Shown in pieces: positions 17,184 to 26,101 of a DNA stretch of 55,177 bases. The translations under genes were made by a program, and so were the position numbers. The notes under the pieces were generated by a model that was given only the letters and a program-made list of their open reading frames with translations, was not told the origin of the DNA and made no database searches. The DNA comes from an uncultured Traorella sp. Its GTDB lineage: Bacteria; Bacillota_I; Bacilli_A; Erysipelotrichales; Erysipelotrichaceae. The stretch lies in contig CALUVS010000012.1 of the NCBI GenBank assembly GCA_944324265.1, positions 1 to 55,177 of the forward strand, read 5' to 3'. Numbering within the stretch: the stretch's first letter is position 1; every line of letters starts with the position of its first letter.

Positions 17184-18482
17184 ATGAGTGAAAAGAAAAC
17201 GGGATCAATTTATGAATTGGACGGCATTGTACCTTTGAAAAAAGCATTGCCGTTAGGGATCCAGCATATCATGGCAATGTTTTTAGGCAATGTTTCTCCT
17301 TTGATCATTGTCTGCGGTTTATTGGAAATGAGCGGTGCTCTGCAGATGACTTTGATTCAGAATGCAATGTTTGTGGCTGGGGTAGCTACATTGATTCAGT
17401 TATATCCTTTCTGGAAGATCGGCAGCGGTTTGCCGATTGTCATGGGAACCAGCTCCGGCTTTATCGGTACTGCCAAAGCAATGGGGGTTGCTTTTGGCTA
17501 TGGTGCTTTGATGGGAGCCAGCTTTATCGGCGGTATTTTTGAAATGATCTTGGGGTATTTCATTGAACCGCTGAAAAAATTATTTCCGCCGGTCGTGACC
17601 AGCTTAGTAATTATTTCCATTGGTCTGAGCTTATTGCCGGTAGGAATCAATTATTTCGGAGGAGGAAGCGGTGCTGCTGATTTTGGAAGTATCAATCATC
17701 TGCTTGTCGCAACATTTGTTGTGATCGTGATTGTCATTGCTAAGCAGTTCAAGGGATTTGTGAACAATGCATCTATATTGATCGGGATTGTTGCCGGATA
17801 TATTTTGGCTATCTGTTTAGGTATGGTGGATTTTACAGCTGTGGCAGAAGCAAGCTGGTTTGCATTGCCGGTATTTATGCCGGTTGCCTTTGATTTTGAA
17901 TTGCAGGCAATTATTGCTATGGGCATTATGTTTATTGCGACTACCGTTGAAACAATCGGAGATGTCAGCGGTGTGGCCAATGGTGGATTGGACCGTGAAC
18001 CGACTACCAAAGAGCTTCAGGGAGGCGTAATGGCAGATGGCTTGGGTTCTATATTAGGATCTTTATTCGGAGTATTGCCGAATACTTCTTTCTCTCAGAA
18101 TGTTGGATTGGTTGCCGTAACGAAAGTAGTCAATCGTTTTGTTATTACAACCGGAGCCATCTTTTTGATCTTATGCGGTTTCTGTCCGAAGCTGAGTGCC
18201 TTATTCTCGGTCATGCCTCAATCTGTCTTAGGAGGTGCTGCAGTCATCATGTTTGCGATGATCTTAGTGAGCGGAATTCAGTCTTTAAGCAAGATTGATC
18301 TCAATGAACGCAATGGCTTGATCATTGCTTTGGCGATTGGTTTAGGTGTCGGTATCGGAAATGTTCCTGCTGTATTGGATCAATTGCCGGCATGGGTAGG
18401 CAATATCTTTGCACAAAATGGGATTATTATGACTTTTGTCATTGCGACAGTCATGAATTTGATCTTGCCGAACAAGGAATAA
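17184..18482 (+). CDS. NCS2 family xanthine/purine permease
   Basis: A 432-residue inner-membrane nucleobase:cation symporter of the NCS2 (uracil/xanthine permease) family with about 14 hydrophobic segments. Family features include the N-terminal QHIMAMFLGNVSPLI with the conserved QH pair, SSGFIG, ATTVETIGDVSGVAN (substrate-binding TM8 glutamate) and GVLPNTSFSQNVGL (TM10 NxxxS region). The upstream guanine-class riboswitch makes xanthine, guanine or hypoxanthine the likely substrate; PbuX is the closest family idea. GGAGG lies 8 nt before the ATG. Confidence 0.92.
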   Translation: MSEKKTGSIYELDGIVPLKKALPLGIQHIMAMFLGNVSPLIIVCGLLEMSGALQMTLIQNAMFVAGVATLIQLYPFWKIGSGLPIVMGTSSGFIGTAKAMGVAFGYGALMGASFIGGIFEMILGYFIEPLKKLFPPVVTSLVIISIGLSLLPVGINYFGGGSGAADFGSINHLLVATFVVIVIVIAKQFKGFVNNASILIGIVAGYILAICLGMVDFTAVAEASWFALPVFMPVAFDFELQAIIAMGIMFIATTVETIGDVSGVANGGLDREPTTKELQGGVMADGLGSILGSLFGVLPNTSFSQNVGLVAVTKVVNRFVITTGAIFLILCGFCPKLSALFSVMPQSVLGGAAVIMFAMILVSGIQSLSKIDLNERNGLIIALAIGLGVGIGNVPAVLDQLPAWVGNIFAQNGIIMTFVIATVMNLILPNKE

Positions 18483-18506
18483 TTTGTGAAGTCATCTTTT
18501 GAATGA

Positions 18507-18535
18507 TTGAAAATTTCGGTAAATTTTCTTATAAT
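18507..18535 (+). promoter_or_regulatory. Promoter and likely operator of the fec-type transport operon
   Basis: TTGAAA (18507-18512), 17-nt spacer, perfect TATAAT (18530-18535). A perfect inverted repeat GAAAATTT-CGGT-AAATTTTC (18509-18528) occupies the spacer and most of the -35. A metal- or haem-responsive repressor is expected from context; the sequence is not a recognisable Fur, MntR or DtxR box. Confidence 0.75.
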
Positions 18536-18562
18536 AAGCACAAAAGTAAGAGGAGTATGGAT

Positions 18563-19597
18563 ATGTTGAAAAAAATAGGAATTGTCTTATGCAGTCTATT
18601 TTTATGTGTGAGTCTTGCGGCATGTTCCAATCATGAAGCACAGCCAAGTCAAGAGACAGAAACACAGGAAAATGAAACGATTGTATTGGAGGATCAGGCC
18701 GGCCGTGAAGTAGTGCTTGATCAGCCGGCTGAGAAAATTGTCAGCTGTTATTATATTACGACCTATGCTGCTTTGTCCTTGGGCTTGGAAGATAAGCTTG
18801 TCGGCATTGAAAGCAAAGCTGATACACGTCCAATCTATCAGATGGCAGCACCGGAATTGCTGGAATTGCCAAGTGTCGGAACATTGAAGGAATTTGATGT
18901 GGAAGGGGCCATTGCTTTGGAACCGGATCTGGTCATCATGCCGCAGCGTTTGATTGAACAGGCGGATGCTTTGGAACAGGTAGGCATTCCTGTTTTGGTT
19001 GTTTATCCAGAAAGCCAAGAGCTTTTGGAAGAAATGCTTGTTTTGATCGGAAAGGCAACCGGTACCGAAGAGAAAGCGCAGCAGTTATTGGATTATTATG
19101 ATCAGAAATTAGCTGAATTGGATGCTCCTTTGGCAGATGTGCAGACACCAAGTGTATATATGGCCGGCAATGGCAGTTATTTGACAGCCGCCGGCAGTCA
19201 GATGTATCAAAGCTCTATGATTGAATTGGCTAAGGGTGTTTCAGCTTCTGCAGATATTGACAGTGATTATTGGACTGAGGTTTCCTATGAAGATATCTTG
19301 GTCATGAATCCGGATGTGATCATACTTCCTGCGAACGCTGAATACAGTGCTGAGGACATTTACAATGATGCGCAGCTGCAGAATATTCCGGCTGTTGTGA
19401 ATCAGGCTGTATATCAGATGCCAAAAGATATTGAAGAATGGGATTCACCGATTCCTTCCGGTATCTGCGGTATCATGTGGCTGGCCAGTGTCTTGCACGA
19501 GGATGTTTATTCCTTTGAAGATATGGTGCAGGATGTCGTTGATTTTTATCAGACCTTCTATGGTTTTGAATTGGATGCATCTTTGATTACAAAATAA
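18563..19597 (+). CDS. Iron/cofactor ABC transporter substrate-binding lipoprotein
   Basis: Captures a siderophore, haem or cobalamin-type ligand outside the membrane. The 344-residue precursor has a lipoprotein signal with lipobox LAAC (Cys21), an acidic Gln/Glu linker, and a periplasmic-binding-protein type III fold: DQAGREVVLDQPAEKIVSCYY at the start of lobe 1, PSVGTLKEFDVEGAIALEPDLVI, and EDILVMNPDVIILP in lobe 2. Start ATG 18563 is 7 nt after AAGAGGAG; upstream in-frame ATGs lie in the promoter or too close to the ribosome site. First gene of a three-gene importer operon. Confidence 0.92.
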   Translation: MLKKIGIVLCSLFLCVSLAACSNHEAQPSQETETQENETIVLEDQAGREVVLDQPAEKIVSCYYITTYAALSLGLEDKLVGIESKADTRPIYQMAAPELLELPSVGTLKEFDVEGAIALEPDLVIMPQRLIEQADALEQVGIPVLVVYPESQELLEEMLVLIGKATGTEEKAQQLLDYYDQKLAELDAPLADVQTPSVYMAGNGSYLTAAGSQMYQSSMIELAKGVSASADIDSDYWTEVSYEDILVMNPDVIILPANAEYSAEDIYNDAQLQNIPAVVNQAVYQMPKDIEEWDSPIPSGICGIMWLASVLHEDVYSFEDMVQDVVDFYQTFYGFELDASLITK

Positions 19598-19617
19598 AAA
19601 AATAAGGGGAGAACTGT

Positions 19618-20613
19618 ATGAAAACAAATACCAAAATAAAAGCGATGATGGTTTTGATCTTAGTGCTGGTCTGTGTATTTGTTTCCTTGAATATCGGCAG
19701 TTATCCCCTTTCTTTTGAACAGATTGTCCGTGTCTTGATTCAAGATCCCATCAAAGAGATGGATGTACAGGTATTCTATCAGCTTCGCTTGCCGCGTGTT
19801 CTGATGGGCTTGATGTGCGGCTTTACCTTTGGACTGTGCGGAGCTATTTTTCAATTGATGTTTCATAATCCATTGGCTTCTCCGGATCTGATCGGTGTAT
19901 CCAGCGGAGCCAGCTTAGGAGCTGCCTGCATGATTGTTTTGGGAGCAGGCAGTGTCATGGAAATCATGGCCGGTTCCTTTCTTGGCGGCATGCTTATCTT
20001 AGGTGCCGTCATTGCTTTGGTCAAGGTCAGCGGAAGTCCGCGCAATGAAACATATGTGCTGGCAGGAATTGCCGTCAGTGCATTGGCGAATGCATTGATC
20101 ATGATGTTAAAGATCATGGCAGACAGTGAAGGAGAACTGGCAGCGATTGAATTTTGGACCATGGGCTCTTTGGCCACGATAACCTTAGATAAATTTTTAA
20201 GCATTGCAGGGATTGTCTTGATTTCGCTTGTTTTATTAGGTTTATTGAGAAAAGAAATTCTGATTTTAGGAATGGGAGATCAGAATGCACATAATTTAGG
20301 AATGAATCATGACCGTATGCGTATTTTTATATTGACCTGCTGCACACTGGCCACTTCTGCCATTATCTCATTGACCGGAATCATTTCCTTTGTCGGATTG
20401 ATTGCGCCTCATCTGGCTTATCTTATCTTTAAATCCAGAACTCAAAACTATTTTATGATGAGCGCTCTGATCGGCGGCATCTTGGTCTTATGTGCAGATT
20501 GTTTTGCCAGAAGCTTAACAGGCGGTGAATTGCCGACCAGTATTTTCACTACTTTCTGTGCCATTCCTTTCTTTATTTACTTCTTATGCAGAAGGAAAGG
20601 AGCGATTCGATGA
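19618..20613 (+). CDS. FecCD family ABC transporter permease
   Basis: A 331-residue membrane permease of the FecCD/BtuC family, about ten transmembrane helices, forming a homodimeric channel for the ligand delivered by the preceding lipoprotein. Family markers: RLPRVLMGLMCGF, GAIFQLMFHNPLASPDLIGVSSGA, and the cytoplasmic coupling region GIISFVGLIAPHLAY. It overlaps the next gene by 4 bp (ATGA), indicating translational coupling. Confidence 0.94.
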   Translation: MKTNTKIKAMMVLILVLVCVFVSLNIGSYPLSFEQIVRVLIQDPIKEMDVQVFYQLRLPRVLMGLMCGFTFGLCGAIFQLMFHNPLASPDLIGVSSGASLGAACMIVLGAGSVMEIMAGSFLGGMLILGAVIALVKVSGSPRNETYVLAGIAVSALANALIMMLKIMADSEGELAAIEFWTMGSLATITLDKFLSIAGIVLISLVLLGLLRKEILILGMGDQNAHNLGMNHDRMRIFILTCCTLATSAIISLTGIISFVGLIAPHLAYLIFKSRTQNYFMMSALIGGILVLCADCFARSLTGGELPTSIFTTFCAIPFFIYFLCRRKGAIR

Positions 20614-21386
20614 GTGTCTGTCAGATCAGAATTGAAAAAAGCGGATATGAATCCAAAGTCATTCTGGAAGATATTCGTATGGATTGCGTCAGCGGAAAAA
20701 TAACGGCTTTGCTGGGGCCCAATGGCTCCGGCAAAAGTACTTTGTTTAAAAGTCTGATGAAAAATGAGGCTTGGGGGCAGGGAAGCTGTTTGTTGGATGA
20801 TGAGGATCTGCTTTTGTTATCGCCGAAAAAACGGGCACGGAAGATAGCTTTGCTGGCACAGGAGAATGTTATATTGCCGGGGTATCGGGCTTTGGATATT
20901 CTTTTGAGCGGGTTTTATCCGCATTTGGATCTGTTTATGCCTGTCAGTGATGCCATGAAGAAAAAAGCAGAGCATTTGGCCGAAGAATTGGGAATCAAAG
21001 GTTTGCTTGATATGGATTTTACCCATTTAAGTGCCGGTCAGAAGCAAATGGTATTATTGGGACGTACACTTCTGCAGGATGCGGAAATTATTTTGATGGA
21101 TGAATTTGATAATACGCTTGATTTTGAACATAAGCATGAAATGATGCGTTATTTTTCAAATGTCGTTGCCAAGCAAGAGAAAATAGGGATCATGATCAGT
21201 CATGATGCTTCCTTTGTTCTGGCGAATTGTGAATGTATTTATTTGATGTATCAAGGAAAACTATCTGCGAAAATAGAACCGCTGAAAGAAGAAAGAGAAG
21301 CAATCGAGAATAAATTAAGACGGGTTTATCCGCATATGAGATTGATTGAAGCAGAGAAACAGTATTATCCCATTTATGAAATTTAG
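20610..21386 (+). CDS. Iron/cofactor ABC transporter ATP-binding protein (FecE/BtuD type)
   Basis: A 258-residue ATPase powering the importer. Walker A GPNGSGKST (36-44), Q-loop in LLAQEN, ABC signature LSAGQ (140-144), Walker B ILMDE (161-165) and switch His in ISHD are all intact. The start is ATG 20610, 7 nt after AAAGGAG and overlapping the permease stop; an in-frame ATG at 20586 inside the permease gene is less likely. Last gene of the operon. Confidence 0.93.
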   Translation: MSVCQIRIEKSGYESKVILEDIRMDCVSGKITALLGPNGSGKSTLFKSLMKNEAWGQGSCLLDDEDLLLLSPKKRARKIALLAQENVILPGYRALDILLSGFYPHLDLFMPVSDAMKKKAEHLAEELGIKGLLDMDFTHLSAGQKQMVLLGRTLLQDAEIILMDEFDNTLDFEHKHEMMRYFSNVVAKQEKIGIMISHDASFVLANCECIYLMYQGKLSAKIEPLKEEREAIENKLRRVYPHMRLIEAEKQYYPIYEI

Positions 21387-21412
21387 GTATCAATTTGATG
21401 CCTTTTATTTTT
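21385..21412 (+). terminator. Terminator after the iron/cofactor importer operon
   Basis: Eight-bp stem AGGTATCA/TGATGCCT (one G-T pair) beginning in the stop codon, 3-nt loop, then TTTATTTTT. Confidence 0.75.
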
Positions 21413-21484
21413 GCACAAATGCTTACTTCATCTTGCACTTCTTGAATAACAGGCTTAAAATTATAGATATTGTGGGGTGATGAC

Positions 21485-23236
21485 GTGAAAAAAAAGAAAG
21501 GGATTTTATTTTCATATTTATGGAAGCATAAGTTCAGTTATCTGCTTGGCTTATTCACGCTTTTGATTGTCGATTATGTGAACTTATTTATTCCTCAGTT
21601 TACAGGTGAAATTACAGATGGTCTGACTTCTGCTGCGCTGTCCATTGACGGTGTGATTGCGATTATCATGAAAATATTGATTGCGGCCTTGATCATTACA
21701 ATTGGACGTGTCTTATGGCGTTTCTTTATTTTTGGTTCTTCCAGAAAGATTGAATATGCTTTGCGCAATGACATGTTTTCCAAACTGGTGACTTTAACGC
21801 AGCGTTATTATAATGAACATAAGACCGGTGATTTGATGACTCATTTCACCAATGATCTTGAAGCTTTGCGTCAGTCAATCGGACCGGCTGTTATTTCGGC
21901 TTTTGATGCCATTGTCATGACAGCGCTTGTTTTGTACCGCATGATGGTCTATGTGGATTTAAAATTGACGCTTCTGACATTGATTCCGATGTCTTTTATT
22001 GCTGTCGGCGGTTATTATTTCGGAGAAGCTTTTGAAAAGCGTTTTGCAGAGAAACAGGAAGCTTTTGCCAAATTAAGTGATCAGGTGCAGGAAAGCATCA
22101 GCGGGGAGCGTGTGATCAAAGCATTTGTTCAGGAAGAAAAGCAGGCAGAGGCTTTTGCCAAAGTCAATTTATATAATAAAAATAAAAATATGCAGGTAGT
22201 AAAACTGATGGCAACGGTCATGCCATTGCTGGATTTTATCATTGGTTTGTCTTATGCATTGACAATTGTATATGGCGGTTATTTAGCAATTACTTCACAG
22301 ATTACATTGGGGCGTTTTGTTGCTTTTAATCAATATTTGGGCATGCTGGTTTGGCCGATGATTGCTTTGGGAGATTCTATTACGATGATTTCACAGGGAA
22401 GAGCGGCTGTCCATCGTATCCAGCATATTTTTGATGAAGTGCCTGAAATTCAGGATGATCCGCATTGTGATGAGTTGGAGAATTTGTCCGGTGATATTGT
22501 TTTTGATCATGTCAGCTTTAGTTATGCAGAGGATCTGCCTTTGGCTATTGATCAATTGGATCTGACCATCAAAAAAGGAGAAACTTTGGCAGTCTTAGGA
22601 AGAACAGGAGCCGGCAAGACAACCTTAGTGAATTTATTGATGCGTCTGTATGATCCAAGTGCCGGTGAGATCCGCATCGATGGACATGATCTGCGCAAGA
22701 TTCCGCTGCATTTGCTGCGTGAGGATATGGCTTATGTACCGCAGGACAGTTTCTTGTTCTCTGATTCCTTAGCGAACAATATTGCTTTCGGCAAGCAGGA
22801 TGCCAGCATGGCTGAAATTATGCAGGCTTGTCGGGATGCCTGTGTGCATGACAATATCGTGGATTTTCCATCGGGCTATGAAACACGGGTCGGAGAGCGT
22901 GGGGTGACGTTATCCGGCGGACAGAAGCAGCGCTGCAGCATTGCCCGTGCCTTGCTGAAGGATGCGGCTATTTTGATCTTGGATGATGCGCTGAGCGCGG
23001 TTGATACGGATACAGAAGGACAGATATTGGAAAATCTGAAACGTATTCGTCAGGATAAAACAACAATCATGATTGCTCATCGTGTTTCGACGGTACAGAA
23101 TGCAGATAAGATCTTAGTGCTTGAAAAAGGAAAAGAAGCTGAATACGGCACCTTTGATGAATTGATGGAAAAACAAGGCATTTTCTATGAAATGTTCAAT
23201 AAGCAGCAGCTGGAAAAACAGCTGCGTGAAGACTAG
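21485..23236 (+). CDS. ABC exporter half-transporter with degenerate ATP site
   Basis: A 583-residue type IV ABC exporter subunit: six membrane helices (about 1-320) fused to an ATPase domain with Walker A GRTGAGKTT, signature LSGGQ and Walker B LILDDALSAVD. The residue after the Walker B Asp is Asp, not the usual catalytic Glu, as in the inactive-site subunit (TM287-like) of heterodimeric exporters. Its partner is the next gene, 11 nt downstream. Start GTG 21485 follows GGGGTGA; the TTG at 21470 in frame precedes the ribosome site. Substrate unknown (drug, lipid or peptide). Confidence 0.92.
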   Translation: MKKKKGILFSYLWKHKFSYLLGLFTLLIVDYVNLFIPQFTGEITDGLTSAALSIDGVIAIIMKILIAALIITIGRVLWRFFIFGSSRKIEYALRNDMFSKLVTLTQRYYNEHKTGDLMTHFTNDLEALRQSIGPAVISAFDAIVMTALVLYRMMVYVDLKLTLLTLIPMSFIAVGGYYFGEAFEKRFAEKQEAFAKLSDQVQESISGERVIKAFVQEEKQAEAFAKVNLYNKNKNMQVVKLMATVMPLLDFIIGLSYALTIVYGGYLAITSQITLGRFVAFNQYLGMLVWPMIALGDSITMISQGRAAVHRIQHIFDEVPEIQDDPHCDELENLSGDIVFDHVSFSYAEDLPLAIDQLDLTIKKGETLAVLGRTGAGKTTLVNLLMRLYDPSAGEIRIDGHDLRKIPLHLLREDMAYVPQDSFLFSDSLANNIAFGKQDASMAEIMQACRDACVHDNIVDFPSGYETRVGERGVTLSGGQKQRCSIARALLKDAAILILDDALSAVDTDTEGQILENLKRIRQDKTTIMIAHRVSTVQNADKILVLEKGKEAEYGTFDELMEKQGIFYEMFNKQQLEKQLRED

Positions 23237-23247
23237 GGGGTGAAATC

Positions 23248-25293
23248 ATGGCTGAAATAGCAGAAGAAAAAGTGGAATCGCAGTTTCAAGGTTCTTTGAG
23301 CGGCCGATTGTTTGCTTACATGAAACCTTATACATTTCAGATGGTTTTATCTTTGATCTTGGTCTTATTGATTACTTGCTTTGAATTGGTTCGTCCGGTA
23401 TTGATCGGACATGCCATTGATATTTATATTGAAGGCTATGGAACTCCTTATGCTATTGTAGAGGAAAGTGACATTTATTTTCGCGGTGAATATCTGACAA
23501 GAGATGTCAGTGAGGCAGATCGGTATGCCCAGCTGATCAACTATGAAGATGACTATTATTACTTTACTGATTTAACACCGGAAGAAAGTGAAGCACTTGT
23601 CAGTGCCGGTGAAGAAGGATTGAATCAAACAGTGCGCATCAATGAACAAGTGATTGAGATTGAAGGTGTGCAGGGAGAGAAGCTCAGCAGTGAGGAACTG
23701 GCTGTTCTGCGAAATAATGATTTTATAGGAGTCAGAAATATTGCCATTGTATATGCATTGGTACTGTTAGCAAATCTTGTATGTACTTTTATACAGACAT
23801 GGGTCTTGCAGCTGACAGGGCAGAATATCATTTATACGATTCGTCAGCAGCTGTTTGAACATGTACATGCATTGCCATTGCGTTATTTTGATACTCATCC
23901 TGTCGGAAGAATTGTGACACGTATTACCAATGATGTGGAATCACTGCATGAAATGTATGCCAACATTCTGATTCGTTTGTTTAAAAATGCTGTAAAGATC
24001 ATCGGCTTGGCTGTTGTGATGCTGATGATGAATGTGCGTTTGTCTTTGTATGCATTTATCTTAGTGCCGGTAATTGCCCTTTTGACCGTGATCTTCAAGA
24101 CGATTTCTCGGCGTGTGCATCGTTTGATCCGTACGAGAATTTCAATGCTGAATACATTCTTATCTGAAAATATATCTGGTATGCGCATTATTCAGATCTT
24201 TGCCAAAGAAGATTATAAACGAAATGAATTTAACGGAAAGAGCCAGGAATTATATGCTTCTCATATCAAACAGCTGACGGTATTTGCCATTTTCCGTCCA
24301 TTGATTTATTTCTTAAGTCAGATTGCTTTGGCGTTAGTTTTATATCGCGGCGGTGCAGATGTATTGGAAGCAACGATTACAGTAGGTACTTTATATGTAT
24401 TTATTAACTATATTTCTAATTTCTTTGAACCAATTCAGGATTTAGCAGAACAGTTTTCTACATTGCAGAATGCATTTGCCAGTGCAGAAAAGATTTTTGA
24501 TATCATGGATGAAAAGAATACAATTTTGGAGAAAGAAAATCCAATTGTATTGGATAAGGTCAAAGGAAAGATTGAATTTAAACATGTTTGGTTTGCCTAT
24601 GAAAATGAAGACTATGTCTTAAAAGATGTCTCCTTTGTCATTGAACCAGGGGAAAGAGTGGCCTTTGTCGGAGCAACAGGTGCCGGTAAGAGCAGTATCT
24701 TGAATTTGATCGGACGCTATTATGATATTCAGAAGGGCCAGATTCTGATTGATGATGTGGATATCAAGGATTTGACCATCAGCCAGATTCGTTCAGCCAT
24801 CGGTCAGGTTCAGCAGGATGTTTTCATCTTTACAGGAGATATGGCAGATAACATTCGTCTGTTAAATGAAGATATCAGTGATGAAATAATCAAGAAAAGT
24901 GCTGAGACGGTCAATGCCGCTGATTTCATTGAACGTTTGCCGCATGGTTATCACGAACCTGTCAGTGAACGCGGAGCAACTTTATCCGCAGGTCAGCGTC
25001 AATTGCTTTCTTTTGCCAGAACATTGGCTTATGATCCGGCAATTCTGGTCATGGATGAAGCGACTGCCAATATTGACACCGAAACAGAACGCTTGATTCA
25101 GGATGCATTGGAAAGATTGATGAGCGGCAGAACAACCATCATGGTAGCTCACCGTTTATCTACGATCCAGCATGCCGATAAGATCATGGTCATGCATAAA
25201 GGCCGTATTCGAGAAAGCGGTACGCACCAAAGCTTATTGGAACAAAACGGTTTATATAAGAAACTGTATGAATTGCAGTTATATGCAAAATAA
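23248..25293 (+). CDS. ABC exporter half-transporter with extracytoplasmic insertion (catalytic partner)
   Basis: A 681-residue exporter subunit whose ATPase domain keeps the catalytic Glu in Walker B (LVMDEATANID), with Walker A GATGAGKSS and a non-canonical signature LSAGQ. With the preceding subunit this gives one competent and one degenerate ATP site, the arrangement known from TM287/288, LmrCD and BmrCD. Between membrane helices 1 and 2 is an acidic, Tyr-rich insertion of roughly 110 residues (about 60-170) that would face the outside. GGGGGTG precedes the ATG. Probably cotranscribed with its partner. Confidence 0.92.
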   Translation: MAEIAEEKVESQFQGSLSGRLFAYMKPYTFQMVLSLILVLLITCFELVRPVLIGHAIDIYIEGYGTPYAIVEESDIYFRGEYLTRDVSEADRYAQLINYEDDYYYFTDLTPEESEALVSAGEEGLNQTVRINEQVIEIEGVQGEKLSSEELAVLRNNDFIGVRNIAIVYALVLLANLVCTFIQTWVLQLTGQNIIYTIRQQLFEHVHALPLRYFDTHPVGRIVTRITNDVESLHEMYANILIRLFKNAVKIIGLAVVMLMMNVRLSLYAFILVPVIALLTVIFKTISRRVHRLIRTRISMLNTFLSENISGMRIIQIFAKEDYKRNEFNGKSQELYASHIKQLTVFAIFRPLIYFLSQIALALVLYRGGADVLEATITVGTLYVFINYISNFFEPIQDLAEQFSTLQNAFASAEKIFDIMDEKNTILEKENPIVLDKVKGKIEFKHVWFAYENEDYVLKDVSFVIEPGERVAFVGATGAGKSSILNLIGRYYDIQKGQILIDDVDIKDLTISQIRSAIGQVQQDVFIFTGDMADNIRLLNEDISDEIIKKSAETVNAADFIERLPHGYHEPVSERGATLSAGQRQLLSFARTLAYDPAILVMDEATANIDTETERLIQDALERLMSGRTTIMVAHRLSTIQHADKIMVMHKGRIRESGTHQSLLEQNGLYKKLYELQLYAK

Positions 25294-25312
25294 AATAGTT
25301 ATGAATTGAAAT

Positions 25313-25337
25313 GGGGCTTTTTACTCGTACCAGCCCC
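25313..25337 (+). other. GC-rich hairpin in the 281-bp gap after the ABC exporter genes
   Basis: GGGGCT/AGCCCC stem with a 13-nt loop, extendable by AATTGAA/TTCAGTT beyond a 2-nt bulge. No T-run follows on the plus strand, so it is not a typical terminator; it could protect the mRNA 3' end. Confidence 0.4.
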
Positions 25338-25350
25338 TTCAGTTGTAATG

Positions 25351-25377
25351 CAAAAAAGAGGAGCGGCTGCTCCTCTT
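25351..25377 (-). terminator. Strong intrinsic terminator facing the minus strand, no obvious gene
   Basis: Perfect 9-bp stem AAGAGGAGC/GCTCCTCTT with a 4-nt loop; the T-run is on the minus strand. The nearest minus gene ends 200 bp upstream of it with its own terminator. On the minus strand a TATAAT (25495-25500) and a CTTCAG/CTGAAG hairpin (25426-25441) precede it, so a roughly 140-nt small RNA is possible. Confidence 0.6.
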
Positions 25378-25531
25378 GATATTTTACTGCCAACACTCAC
25401 ACTGTTATAGTATACTTCTTTGAGGCTTCAGTTTACTGAAGTGAAAAACTAATTAGTGTTAAATAATTTTAGATAAGCAATAAAAAAGACTTTGATTATA
25501 GGATTGAATGTTTGAAGAAAAAAGTGTAAAT

Positions 25532-25569
25532 AAAAAGGATTGTAATTTTTTGCTTTTACAATCCTTTTT
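25532..25569. terminator. Bidirectional terminator beside the nagA operon
   Basis: Perfect 14-bp stem AAAAAGGATTGTAA/TTACAATCCTTTTT with a 10-nt loop; its T-run serves the minus-strand operon ending at 25575 and the A-run the other direction. Confidence 0.88.
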
Positions 25570-25574
25570 TGTGT

Positions 25575-26099
25575 TTATTTCTTTTTTTTGAGCACTGCTG
25601 CAAAATAGACAATAGAGAAGAATGCAGCACCGACACCAATTAAACAGCACATGAGCAAATATAATCCTTGGTAGCCTTCTGTAATGGCATATAGAACAAT
25701 CAGGATTGCTAATGCCATTAAAAGAAATGCTAAGATCAATGTTTTGTTTCTGTCTTGTGTCTGAATTTGTTCAATCAAGCGTAATTTATTGGTTGGCTTG
25801 AATTTTTTCAGTTTCGTTAATGACGGCAGAAATTTGAAGCGGAATAATGCTTCCAATAATATATAGATGCCGATGGCCATTAAAATGGATTGCTGTTCAG
25901 TAAAGATAATGTTTGTCGTTACAACAGCAGCCATGATCGGAATAAAGAAACGATTGGCATACAAAGAGTACGTTCCTTTATTTTTTTCTTGGATGAGATA
26001 GCCGCATTTTGTAAATAAACGGTCATAATAGACATCGCGTCCTTTGTCATCCAAATAAATGTTGATCCCTCTTAAATGCGTATTATTGGATTGTGCCAT
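25575..26099 (-). CDS. Integral membrane protein of unknown function, coupled to nagA
   Basis: I do not recognise this 174-residue protein. It has a hydrophilic N-terminus (about 45 residues), then two pairs of membrane helices (about 50-95 and 120-168) separated by a basic loop rich in Lys (KLKKFKPTNK), and a Lys-rich C-terminus. Its ATG lies 2 nt after the nagA stop codon, so translation is probably coupled and the two are one operon. A role in amino-sugar handling is suggested only by this position. Confidence 0.75.
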   Translation of the reverse strand: MAQSNNTHLRGINIYLDDKGRDVYYDRLFTKCGYLIQEKNKGTYSLYANRFFIPIMAAVVTTNIIFTEQQSILMAIGIYILLEALFRFKFLPSLTKLKKFKPTNKLRLIEQIQTQDRNKTLILAFLLMALAILIVLYAITEGYQGLYLLMCCLIGVGAAFFSIVYFAAVLKKKK

Positions 26100-26101
26100 G
26101 C

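Noticed and set aside
18509-18528. Fur box in the importer promoter
   Set aside because: The inverted repeat is AT-rich but lacks the GATAAT core hexamers.
25378-25534. T-box or other known riboswitch in the nagA-side gap
   Set aside because: Hairpins are present but no T-box or other class-specific conserved core could be recognised.
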